NCBI GenBank assembly: GCA_963377175.1 | Contig: CAUJNA010000487.1 | Location: 1-64,000, forward strand | Origin: Effrenium voratum | Taxonomy: Eukaryota; Sar; Dinophyceae; Suessiales; Symbiodiniaceae | DNA length: 64,000 bases | Direction of reading: 5' to 3' | Shown: piece after piece, positions 1-10,817 of the stretch | Numbering within the stretch: position 1 is the stretch's first letter | Layout: every line of letters begins with the position of its first letter | Translations under genes and position numbers: made by a program | The notes under the pieces: generated by a model | The model's database searches: none | Seen by the model: only the letters and a program-made list of their open reading frames with translations | Told to the model about the DNA's origin: nothing

Positions 1-729
1 TCAACATACGCCCTGGACATATTCAGGTTGGGACTACCCCACTTGTGGATCCAACATCCACCCAAATCAACAATCATGGAGGCTGATTGTTGAACAACGT
101 TGCTTCGACATGTTTCATGGTCATACGATCCCCGCGCCTTAAGGGCACGCTTATGACCAAGCGAAAGGGGGGAGGTTACAACTATGGATCCAGCACCTTT
201 CAAAACCAGTAAGGGAAGTAGAAAGTTTGGGTTGGCCGTTTGTTTCTCAAGGCAGCTGGCAGCTAGCAGCTGGCAGCTGGCAGCTTGGACATGGAGCACT
301 CACTCCCGTGGCTTCCTTCTACTCGTCAAGGAACCAAATGAGAAAGCCAAGGGGAACGGGTCATCACTCAAACACTTACCTGCCTTAAGCCGAGAGGTTG
401 GAAAAGGGGTTGGAAAGGAGGGCTGTCTCAATTTCTCTCACTCACTCCACTCACTGGTGAGCCTGGGAAATCTCCTAAAGACAAAATGGCAAACTATAGT
501 TCAAAGTCAATAGCTTGAAGCAAACTAGGATTGAACATGCAATAACTAGAGGAAGCTTGTCAAGAATTGCCTTGGTTCAAGGATCGCATGCACTGCGCGT
601 AAAGAAGCAAAGCGCAACAAGATCTGAAAACACGAGCCCGGCGCCGCCAGGAAATCGCAATGAGCCAACCAACCAAAACAGCATGTGGGCGAGTCTGGTC
701 CACACTTGATTGCGTTCCCATGTCACGGC
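1..729. other. Host non-coding sequence, 5' edge
   Basis: No exon or gene recognised. A short imperfect GCAGCTGGCA-type repeat lies at about 249-286. If the gene continues leftwards this is intron. Confidence 0.4.
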
Positions 730-777
730 CTCGGCGACTGTTCTGGCCAGTGAAAAGAAGTCAACAGCGGATCGAGC
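730..777 (-). CDS. Coiled-coil gene, exon 37 (candidate)
   Basis: 48 nt, phase 0: acceptor GACCTCAG|GCT, A-R-S-A-V-D-F-F-S-L-A-R-T-V-A-E, donor GAG|GCCGTG (GC). Splice sites and phase fit, but the sequence is less coil-like than the rest and does not match a known module. Confidence 0.35.
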
Positions 778-1085
778 CTGAGGTCGACATGCTTCTTGTT
801 TGAAGCTGAGCCAGTGGGCCATTTCGCAAGCAGCGCACGAGGGCAGAAAGGCCCCTGGTTTCAAGAGAAGCCTATTCTCCAGGCCGTGTCCTGTTTTGGC
901 GCTTCCGCCGGCTCAGGGCTCCAAAACGAAACCAACAATGGACCCCACTGAGGCAAACCGGCAAACCCACACTGATGGCCAAATTCCTGCGCCAGCTGGT
1001 AGGTTTACCCCGGATGTCCACGTCTCAGCGCGCCGGGGCCCAACGACGCCGCGCCCCCGCGCGATGAGACGACGCGACGCCCGGC

Positions 1086-1130
1086 CTCGAGTTTCCCCGT
1101 GGCCTCCGTCGCCCGCTTCTCCACCAGCTC
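1086..1130 (-). CDS. Coiled-coil gene, exon 36 (module C, copy 4)
   Basis: 45 nt: acceptor TTTTTTGCCAG|GAG with a T tract, E-L-V-E-K-R-A-T-E-A-T-G-K-L-E, donor GAG|GCCGGG (GC). Confidence 0.6.
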
Positions 1131-1955
1131 CTGGCAAAAAAACAAAACGCCGAGCCCTCGCTTTGGCACTGGCCCCTTGGCAAGAATTCAAACCCTCAAA
1201 ACCGGGTCACCCAACAGGAGATTCCTCCGATGCAGGCTACTTGAGTTCCGTCAACAACCTCAACAAACTTCACCCAACAGGAGACTCCTCCGTTGCAGGT
1301 TGCTGGATTTCCATGTTCATCGAAGGGAGGGGGTAGAGGACCCTAGATGGGTTAAAGAACTGTGGGCCCTGAGATAGTTTAAACGCGCACACACCCACAC
1401 ACACACACACACGGTCACGCGCTGGCGCGATGCATGGTACCTTTCGTAAAAAAAACATTTAGCGGATTGCACAGATGGACTCACATGACAGGGAGATTAT
1501 CAAAATCACCAACAACTTGGATTTGTCGCGAACGCATGGAGCCCAGGAAAGGATTTAAATATCAAAGGGTCTCAGGATGACCCCTGTATCCTGCTGAACC
1601 ATGCACATTGCCCGTGGATCCCAAAAGAATCAACAGTTCAAACGAGTTCAGCGCAAAGAAGCATATTGGTTGAGGAAAGGAATGAGATATCAACCGGACA
1701 GAAGCACGCATGAATTTGAAAAGCAACGCGCAGAATTCGGGGGGGGGGGGGGGGGAAGGGGGAGTCCACTTGTTTGGTCATGGCTCGGTAATAAGAAAGC
1801 CAAAATCCTTGGCCCCGAACTTTATGTTGCCGCATGAGCAATCCCCCCACCAGCGCCGCCTGTGGCCGCATGAGCAATCCCCCGCAGCCCCCAACCCCCG
1901 CAAAACGCCACCCCCCACCCCGCAACCCCGCACCCACCCCCAACCCCCCCCCCGC

Positions 1956-2050
1956 CTTCAGCTCGGAGGCCTTGAGCTCCAAGAGCTCCTTGGAGTTGGC
2001 CAAGGCCTTCTCCGCCGCACTCTGCGCGAAGGCCTTGGCGTCCACCAGCC
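1956..2050 (-). CDS. Coiled-coil gene, exon 35 (module B, copy 4)
   Basis: 95 nt: acceptor GCGCCAG|GG, L-V-D-A-K-A-F-A-Q-S-A-A-E-K-A-L, ending L-E-L-K-A-S-E-L-K, donor AAG|GCGGGG (GC). Leaves phase 0 into the next C exon. Confidence 0.65.
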
Positions 2051-3141
2051 CTGGCGCACGGCTTCGCGGCTTCGCGGCTTCGGAGGCGCGGAGTCGGAAG
2101 CGGAGTCGGAAGCGGAGTCGAGCGGATTTTGGTTTTTGGCCGGGGGAAAATGCGGAGGTACCCTGAAAGTGGACGAAAACAAGCGGGAGGGGCTGAAGAT
2201 GACTTGGATGGATAGTTGGGGTTGAGGGAAAAGTGGAAGGCACGAGGTTTGGGAGAAAGGAAACGATCTCTGTTGGGATGTTGTTGAGATGTGTTTGGAG
2301 GAGGCCCTAAAATGGATATCATCCCACAAATGAACTCGGATGGGAAAGCTTCAGGGTCTTGGTGGTCCCACACGGTGGCTCAAGAGAAACTAAAGCAAAG
2401 CCATCCAATTTTGGAAGACAACCATCCAAGCGAAAGTCATCTACCCCTGAACCTCACAAGGAAAGGAAAGGAAATGCAAGGGACATCACTCGCCTGCTTT
2501 TGTTGCTTTGAAGATACCTCTCCTGGGCTGGTTTGAAGAGAACCAATCGGAAAACACACCAAGTGGGAAGGAGGAGGAGAGGAGAAGGAGGAGGAAACTG
2601 GTCCGTGCCACTGGTTCAGCTTTGTTGGAAAGTTGTCTTTGGCTGAGACAGCCTCGTGATACCTGTCACCAATGGCCTTGGCTGTGGGAAATGACCCGAA
2701 ATCTGCCATACCAAAGTGGCCAGCCCAATGACTACACTACTTCGTCGAGGAGGACAGGAGGAGGGGAATCCCCTTCCCCTTCTCTCCCGGAGGTGTTGTT
2801 TGATCCCGAAACTCTGGCCTTTTTTTCCAACTCACTTAGCTAACTGCCAGCCCAAAGGTTCCTGGCAGCCAGATTCGTGGTGTTGCCGCTGTATTTTTTC
2901 TGAAAAAACAACATGTTCGCATCCGTGCTCTGTGTTTCTATCGCCAACAAGTTCAATATTCCTGTAGTTCGTGAGCTTGGCTCTGAGCGAGGAAGGCCTG
3001 TGATACGAAGACCCTGCAAATTCCCATGTCTACGACTGTACCAGTGAGCGAGCAGGCGAGCAGCGCACCCCCTTTCGGTGAGGCCAAGGGAAACCCACAA
3101 CGACAAAAAGACACAGGAAATGGCAGACCACAAGGCTGAGC

Positions 3142-3218
3142 CTCCGGAGCACTGGGCTGCCACAGAGGACACAGACTCCAGCCGCGCATCTACGCGCCGC
3201 AAGGCGTCTTCCAGTTGC
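3142..3218 (-). CDS. Coiled-coil gene, exon 34 (module A, copy 4)
   Basis: 77 nt: acceptor CTTTCGCAG|G, Q-L-E-D-A-L-R-R-V-D-A-R-L-E-S-V-S-S, donor GGAG|GCTCAG (GC). Confidence 0.65.
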
Positions 3219-5264
3219 CTGCGAAAGCGCCAAAATTCGGCGTCCCTCCACTTGGAGTTGTGGATTGATGGTTTAGGTTGGGTGGTTTCCATATTTACCC
3301 ACAAGGCCAATTCAGGGAAACCTGAAAATAACCCCGCAAGCGGCACTAAAACGATACCGAAAAGAGGGAAATCAGGCCCGGAAGACTGCAGGAGCGGCCC
3401 GAATCAGCTGCCACTGTTTCAGCTCACGCTCTGCCCGAATCGAGTCATTCAACAGCTTGGATGGGCTATCTGAGTATCCCGTTTCTCTAAAAAATCAGCG
3501 CGGATTCATGTAAACATACTTGCCCAAGCGCAGGCCAAATTGTGGGTGGCATTGGTCTGTGTTTCATTGTGGGTGCTGTGGTTCTTCTTGTGGATATTGT
3601 TTTATTAGCAGGTGTCTTGATCATGTGCTTTGGGCAGTGTGGATGCAGCCTCCGGTTGGCAGCCAACAAAAACGTGAATCCCAAATCAACTGAGCTACGG
3701 GTTGTGTAAATGTGCAAATATATCTCGCTGCCTAAACAAATCCAACCGGGATACTCTGAGGAAAAAAAGACACGCCCAATGTGTAGACACCGTGTTCAAA
3801 CTCCATACGTACTTCTTGGAGGAGAAAGGCAGGAAACCACTAGGAATCAAAAGGTGGAGAGAGATTTGGAAAGGCAATGGAAAGCATCGTCAGCCGATTA
3901 CATGCTTGCCAAGTGAAACAACAAAACCTGTGGATTGACACAATCCACCACTTGGTGGCCAACTGTTAGCCCGAAACATTCGGTGCACAACAATGGACGG
4001 AAATCGAGGCTTTTTTGGACTTGAGTGGGAGGCATTGTCGTCCTCTTTGGGCGGAGGCCTGGAGTTGTCCAGTTTGAGCGAGAAGCTATCCCAGGAATGC
4101 TGACCCCGTATTAATCAACCCCAGTATAGGGGGTGTTCCGCTCCAAAAGTGATGATTCTGCACCAAATCCACGGACACACCCCCAATGCTCAACTGGGGT
4201 TGATTCATATGGGGTCGACATTTCCATGAGGCTTGATCCATCCGAGCTGATGCCGAAATCGGCGTGGATTTTGTGTCACCGAAAGGCCCCCGAAGTCCCA
4301 TCTGGAAGGCCTCTGGATGGCACGGCAATTCTCCACTTCGGTCACCATGCCTCGTGCAGCGCAAAGCTCGATATTGTTTGGGTGTGGCTCAAAATTAAAC
4401 GGCCAGGGTTACGCAGGTTTCGTTGTTGGCTCCATTCACCAGGTGCCATTTTGGTTCATTTGGAGCCACAGCCAAAGGGTGTGTCCTTTCTTGGCAAAAA
4501 CCGCGTTTGTGGCTGTGAATTTTAAGTGGGGCCCTCTGGACATTCAGGTTGGGATTCATATACACCAACCACTGTACCCTTGTTTGGTGGTTTAAGGGGA
4601 AACCGACAGGAAACCGCGCGAATCAAGGAACTCTTGTGCCGATTGCGCGAGCTTGCACGAGCAATCACCCACGCCAGTGCACTTGCGCCACACACTTACA
4701 CGGCATTGTGGCGCCGCCTGTTTGGCTTTGAACCGTGCTCACCTGGTGCAATATAAAAGATTCAACCCGAAACCGTTTGAAGATTCAAAAGGGTTCCCGG
4801 TAAACCTACACTTACCCCAGTTTGCTTGTGACTCACTTGACAAGGATGTGGTTGCGACACTCTTACCCTGCTTTCCCAGTCAAGCTTGGAATCTGGCACA
4901 CGCTCTCTGCCACCTTGACAGCACTCTCTGCCTCACAAACTGAGAGTAACACAACCACAGATTGTCCGGGGCCGAATTAACTTTTGTCCCCCGCCAAGAG
5001 CAAGGCATCCCCATGATTGAACCTTCATGCCTAGGAAAGGGAAGCGGAGGGAAGCCGGGGGCATGGGAAGCTGGCGGGTCAAAGTTTCAGGCCGGGGTTG
5101 GTACTGAGTCAAATCAACATCCTTGCAACTTGCAATTGGTGAACAAAAAGGAACACCACGTCACCACGCTAAAGGGTAGTCTAAAGGAAAACCACCCCAA
5201 ACGAAGATTTGAGGGGGTCAAACTGCCGCCCGCTACAAAGGGGGGCCCAGCGCCCGCGCCTATC

Positions 5265-5344
5265 CTGGCGTCCGACAGCTCCCCGCACATCTTCAGCACC
5301 CGCTCCAACTGCTGGCCGTTCTCCGACTCAGAAACTCGCAGCGC
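5265..5344 (-). CDS. Coiled-coil gene, exon 33 (module H)
   Basis: 80 nt: acceptor GACCCAG|GCG, A-L-R-V-S-E-S-E-N-G-Q-Q-L-E-R-V-L-K-M-C then G-E-L-S-D-A, donor CCAG|GATAGG (GA). AG plus the next exon's G gives arginine. Reference copy for H. Confidence 0.6.
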
Positions 5345-6066
5345 CTGGGTCGGTCCCGAGAGCTGAAAGACCCCACGGCTCACAGCGGGTGGTCCAACCT
5401 TTTTTGAGCCGCCGGTTCCCTTAAAAGTTCCCTTCTTAGCACAACAACAACAAAAAGAGGGTGCCAGTGCCAGAAAAGAGATAACCAAAGAAGAAAAAAA
5501 CAACAATTCCAAAGAACTACAAAACACTGCAACCAATCTGTTCTAGACCTGTGCAAGGAACGTTCCCCAGTGATTTTGTCGCGCGCGTTAAATCCTTTTT
5601 GAGGTCCCACCCATTCAACCAATGTTCGAAAGAACTCCGCGAGGTCGCTCCTGTTGTGAGGTCCCACCAACTCAACCAATCAACTCATGTCAGCTATGAA
5701 GATGTTCCAGCACCAACCAACGTTACCTTCTCTACCAGGCTGGTGAACTTAAGTAGGGGTGGGTCTAGCCAAAAACCTTTGGCTCCTTGTGCGCACCCAC
5801 GGATGCTCACCTCCTGAGTGGATGGGCAAAAAAGTCCAAGCTTGCCCAAAAGTCTAAAGTTCGGGAACTCAGGGAGTGAGAATGTTAGTTGACCCCGGCA
5901 CCCAATGAACATGTAGCGAGGTCGCTGCAACTTGCCCGGGATCCAAACCAAACCAAACCAACCACGCAAACCCAACCCAAACCCAACCCAACCCAACCCA
6001 AAGTCAGACCAACCCAACTCAACCCCCAACCCAACCCAAACCAAACCAAACCATCCGTTTCCACGC
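5345..6066. repeat. Intron with CCCAA/CCAAA degenerate repeat (5944-6053)
   Basis: About 110 bp of degenerate ACCCA/ACCAA repeats at 5944-6053, close to exon 32. No coding sequence seen in the rest. Confidence 0.6.
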
Positions 6067-6111
6067 CTGCAGCGCCGCCCCGCTCTCGCCGCCCTGGCGC
6101 TCCAGCAACTC
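6067..6111 (-). CDS. Coiled-coil gene, exon 32 (C-like)
   Basis: 45 nt, standard C length: acceptor GGCTCAG|GAG, E-L-L-E-R-Q-G-G-E-S-G-A-A-L-Q, donor CAG|GCGTGG (GC). A CCCAA-type repeat starts about 14 bp into the following intron. Confidence 0.6.
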
Positions 6112-6225
6112 CTGAGCCGGCGAGATGGCAACTGGAGCCCTGGCGCTGGGCCGGATTTCCCTCGGTGGATGCCCCAAAATTATTGCCGAGGGCGGCGAAA
6201 ATGTCGCACCAGCGGCACGAGAACC

Positions 6226-7340
6226 GCTGGTGTCTGATGAACAATTCCCCAACGGAGATACCAACAAAAACCGGTCTCAACGATGGTTTCAGTTCGTTGT
6301 GCGAAAATGGAGTTCGATTTCAACCATCCACAGTAGGGTCCATTAAGGACATTTGTCTACTAGGCACCCTCTCTCACATGCTTTCCTTTTCCGTGCCACA
6401 AGCGGCTGGATCAATCCTTCCGGGACTGACTCGGTCCCAACTTCTCGGAACCTGAGAAGCCTCCTGCAACCTGCTGCCCTGTTGGGCCAACAAAATTCAC
6501 GCTTCCGATGCCGACTTCCCCGAATTGCAAAAGGGGACAAAATTGGGGGAAGTCGCTCCCAAAACAAACAAGGCTTGCCCTTTCAATCAACCCTGAAACA
6601 GGTGAGCGCTTCTCTGCAAATGGTTCTTTTTTTGGAGTTCCCCCTCTTTTGCCGGCTTGTAAAGTTGGAGTTTCCCAGCCAAACAAAAACAAGAAGCAGG
6701 TAAAACCGATCCGCGCCACGTTCAGACCGCTTTCGCCGGACATCTCCGCCGGGTTTTGGCCCCGGCGATCGCCAGATCCAGGGCTCCAGCCTGGCGGCCC
6801 CGCATCGCCTCCACCAAGCGCCGCAGCTCTGAGGCGGCCTAGTCGGCCGCCGCGAACCCCTTCGATCCATGCGGATGCTTGAAATCGCCCTCCATACGCC
6901 GCACCTAAGACACCATGGAAGGAGGACTCCCCTGCCAATACCGGCACACCATGCTGGACGGCGGAAATCGAAATCCGTAAAACCGCACCACGAAATGAGT
7001 CACCGTGGTTGAAACCATAAGGTTTGCTGGGGCATTTACAGGGGAGTCATCAGAAAACAGGGTTTGTCAGGCGGTACAGGATTTCGTCCATCCACGGTAC
7101 GTTGGCATGTACCTCGGGGGGGGGGCCACTTACCGTAATCCCCGAAGTGCAGTAGCAAAAAGGTCCAGAAGTGGGGAAGTGGGGGGGCCAATGGTTGCCA
7201 AATTCACAAACCGCGCCACCGTTCAGAACCCTTGTTTCTGACTCGATCCCCCAACGTAAAAACCAACCAAGAATGGTTTCAACCATGGTGCTTCATTTTG
7301 TGGTGCGATTTCCGGATTTCGATTTCAACCATCCACAATA
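6226..7340. repeat. Cluster of M2-type short palindromic elements
   Basis: Three degenerate copies (about 6226-6345, 6977-7101, 7230-7340) share 'ATACCAACAAA', 'TTTCAACCATGG' and an end like 'TTTCGTCCATCCACAGTA' or its relatives. A fragment lies at about 7750-7780. Exon 31 (6791-6838) lies between copies. Confidence 0.55.
6791..6838 (-). CDS. Coiled-coil gene, exon 31
   Basis: 48 nt, phase 0: acceptor GACTAG|GCC (the TAG is intronic), A-A-S-E-L-R-R-L-V-E-A-M-R-G-R-Q, donor CCAG|GCTGGA (GC). Confidence 0.55.
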
Positions 7341-7780
7341 TTGCAAGTAAACCCTGCGCACCAATGGTTTTTTTTTCTTGGGTTGGACCTCACAAGATGG
7401 CGCGCAGCTTTTTCATCTCCAAAAACACAAAAATGTTGGAACCCTCAAAAAAAGACACACCCAAACGGGAACTTACTGTATTTCCCTTGTTCTCGTGAGA
7501 ATCCACCGTGGGAATCCTTGGGTTGTCCAAACTTCCGATGTCTGAGAGGTGAGCGCGGCCATGGTTCCTTCAAATAGAAATCCTTACCATCCAAACGTCC
7601 CATGGGGTCGATGACCAAGCCTATACCAACCAACGGGGGGGGTCCGTGACCACACCCGGAGGGTATAACTTGTCGTCTCATGTTGAACGGAATCCTGCAT
7701 CTGTTGATAGGTTGTTCCATTCTTCATAGGGTTTCATACATTCCAGCTGGTGCGAAATGGATTTCGTCCATCCGTATTGT

Positions 7781-8326
7781 CTTCTTTTGTTTTCATTCCT
7801 TCACTTAGGTGGTCTGAGGACTAGCCAAATGTTTAGAAGCCCCCAGAAAATGTAGGGGAAGTGAACCCCAAACACCTGCTCTTTAAAGGTACTTGACATA
7901 CTTATGCTTACTTCCTGTATGGCTTCGTCCCGAGGAAACGAGCTATTTTAGTGACCCCCCAACTCGAGAAACAACTAGATCAGGTTCATTCACTTTGGTA
8001 GGAAGCGCCACGGGGTGTCCCCCTTCAATATCCCTCTTAGTTTCATGCTCTGTCAAGCAGCCTCTCAGCATCACAGCATCTAGACTTCCCACTCGCTACA
8101 TAGAAACTCCGGGCAAAGAAAGCTTCACCCTAGGCCTTCCTTTCGGGATTGATCTTAACTCACTTGGCCAGTGACCAGCCCAAAAAAAGTGCCACCACTT
8201 TTTGGGCCACCGCTGCAACAAAGGGAGAGCCAACGGAAAAAACGTGTCAAATGTGTGTCCACTGGCTTGGTGGGTTCATTGATTCTGCCGTCTTTGGCTA
8301 CAAACGACCGTCATCGCCTTTCATCT
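7781..8326. other. Intron segment without recognised content
   Basis: No gene, exon or repeat family recognised between the M2 fragment and the MITE that hosts the LINE. Confidence 0.35.
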
Positions 8327-9160
8327 CTAGGTCTTCCAATAAAAAGGTGAGAATAAGGGTACCCTTTTGGCTCGTGACGCACGAATGTCTGTCGCGTGGG
8401 TCGTAGGGCATGCCGCCCTACTACCGGTGAAAAGTGGGGCAGGAGCCCCGCACACAGACCCCCAGGAGAGACTCAACTGGGGGTGTGAGCAGGCCAACCA
8501 CCAGTGGAAAGGGGGTGGGACCCCCTGTCCACTGGTGGGCACATCTCAAAGTCGATGCCCGGCCCACCAGCCACCCCCAGAAGGGGTGCCTGGGGAGCGG
8601 GGCGTGCACAAAGTTCCGGAAGTAGCTGACTGTAGGCCAGGGTCACGAGGAAGCCCCAGCACGCGAAGCCCAGGGCTGCAGGCCCCCATCACGCAACAGC
8701 GCCCAGCGAGAATTCCCAGTCTCTGGGTACTCTGCCAAGGCGGGAGGCCCGGAGTAGGACCCGCTGAAGCCACTTGTGCTCCGCATCGGTGCGCTGAAGG
8801 TAGACGTCAGGCCAAGCTCCACGCGGCCAGGTGACCCCAGCATAGCGGCCAAGCCGCGGCTCCCAACCGCGGGGGAAGGCATCCGGGTTGCGCCGGACGA
8901 TGCACTTCCTCACAGCCTTGAAGTGCACCAAGAGGCCACGGGCAGTGGCCGCACCGCCAGCATACCTGACAATGCCAGGGCTGCGCCGCCAAAAGAGCAG
9001 TGCAGCCTCCAAACCAGGCTACCGCGAACTGTCCACATAGCGGAGCTCAAGGCCTTGTTCCAGGCCCACCACTGCAGCGAACCATGAGTCCAGTCCCGCG
9101 GCTTGGCGAGGAGCTTCTCAACTTGCAGCACATGGCAAGGCTCAGTCTCTACACCTAACC

Positions 9161-9706
9161 CTAGGGCAACGGGGGCCTCAGGGGGGGGCACCTCGGGATC
9201 AGGGGGCTCCGGGGGCGGAGGAGGAACAGGGGTGGCCGCCAAGGCAAGGAAGAGCTGCTGGAGCCAGCGATGGCGCCTGTAGGCAGAGAAAAACAGGGCA
9301 GACATGCGACAGACAGGCATGCAAGGGAAGCACGCGCAGCGCGCTTGGCCGCATGGTCAGCCGCATGATTACAACGCGCATGCAAGAGCTCAACCGAGCC
9401 AGGGCACTGGTTGAGAGGCAGGTGTCCCCGGATCCAGTGGAGGGTCAGAGTAAACCCGGAGGCGGCACGCAGACTAACCAAATCCCAGAGGGATAACCAG
9501 AGGTCAGCCGCTGCAGCATTGGGAGGGACACACCCCCTCAAGTGAAAACCATGCCAGGCGCTGACGGCAGCTTGGGAGTCGGTGTGAACAGTGAGCCGAC
9601 CACGAGCAAGCTGGGCGGCATGCAGGATAGCGTAGACCTCAGCACGGTAGTTGTCCGCCAGGGGGCCCGTTCCGGGGACCAGAAGCGCACACACCAGCAG
9701 AGGCAC
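9161..9706 (-). pseudogene. LINE RNase H domain and tail
   Basis: Carries Y-R-A-E-V-Y-A-I-L (catalytic Glu), V-H-T-D-S-Q-A-A-V-S-A (Asp) and N-H-A-A-D-H-A-A-K (last Asp). With the T-D-G-S of the preceding frame, the D-E-D-D set of an RNase HI is complete but split by a frameshift near 9640-9706. A further C-terminal segment (about 8689-9012) includes G-R-V-P-R-D-W-E-F. Role when intact: removing RNA from the RNA:DNA hybrid during target-primed reverse transcription. Confidence 0.7.
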
Positions 9707-10817
9707 TCACAACAGCAAAGCCGGCAGCAGCGAAGAGCAAGTGGTGGGGCAAGTAGACACTGCCATCAGTCCACAGGTGGACATCCCCACCACCGTACCT
9801 GGGTAGCGGGGTGGTATCAGGCCAGGGCACGGCCCGGAGGGTGGCATGGGCAAGGTCCGCAGGGATTTCAGCCAGGGCATGAGTGTAGAAGGAAGGGCCC
9901 TGGTCCTCACGCTGGGCAGGTGGTGGACCGATGCGAGCGTGGAGAGCACCGCACTGCACAAGGTGTGCCAGCGTCTCATCAGCACCATCACAGAAGCGAC
10001 AGCCAGGAGAAGCAGCCAGGTTGGAGGCATAAAGCCGGTCAGCCGTGGCTGCAGAGCCGACAACCACAGCAGGGGCCACCGCACGGTTGGAAGGGAAAGC
10101 ACGGACAAAGGAGCTCCAACGAGGCCGGACGGCCCCGAGACGATATCTGCACGCTTGCCACGGCAGGCACGCTGGTAAGCATGCTGCGCAATGGTCCACT
10201 GCAGAAGCCTTGCCAGGGAGCGAAGGGAGACACTGAAGAGGGACATCCATGGTCCCGAAGCGAGAGCGACATCTGCAGGAGCCCGAAAGCGCAAGCCACA
10301 CAGAGTGACCGCGGCGATCACGTTGGAAACGAGCGTGGAAGGCATAATCCTGGGATTAGTAAGGCGATGCGCCACTGGATGGCGAACTTCTCCGAGCGCT
10401 GGAGGTGGGAGGCCACATTGAGTACGGCGCGGTACGCCATGGCGTACTCAGGGTGTACCAGATGACCCTGATGGACGACCGCAAGGAGCAACTCACGGGA
10501 ACGCCAGCCAGGCCGACCGTCCCACAGGACCCCCGCGACCTCAGTGGCCAAGGAGGACAGGAGCCCACGGGGGACGAAATTGAGTTCCGCCGAGTAGGTA
10601 AGCATGGGCATGGCCTTGCGAGCAACAAAGGTGGCTTTGGCAAAGGGGGAGAGGGAACACCCGGATGGCCCTGAGGGCAGCCCGGAAACGAGCAACTGCA
10701 GGAGCCCGGGCATCCTTAGTGCCGCGCAAGTCCAAGTTGATGCACACGCCGAGTGGCCGCAGAGAGCGCAGGCGTGGTGCACCGGGGAGGGCAGCCTGGA
10801 GCTGCGAGGCAGGTGAC
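9639..10817 (-). pseudogene. LINE reverse transcriptase remainder, zinc-knuckle patch and RNase H start (frameshifted)
   Basis: Continuation of the LINE in shifting frames. Sequence up to about 10318 resembles the RT thumb region. The frame at 9639-10301 holds C-R-F-C-D-G-A-D-E-T-L-A-H-L-V-Q-C, a Cys/His patch typical of LINE tails, then L-W-T-D-G-S, the first RNase H aspartate. At least two or three frame changes are needed, so no product is expected. Confidence 0.7.

Larger units (their letters stand above)
1131..5264. other. Introns around exons 34-36
   Basis: Apart from exons 1956-2050 and 3142-3218, I see no gene. A CA/AC microsatellite lies at about 1390-1411, a G17 run at 1739-1755 and a purine-rich stretch at about 2565-2600. 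The intron 3219-5264 looks unique by eye. Confidence 0.4.
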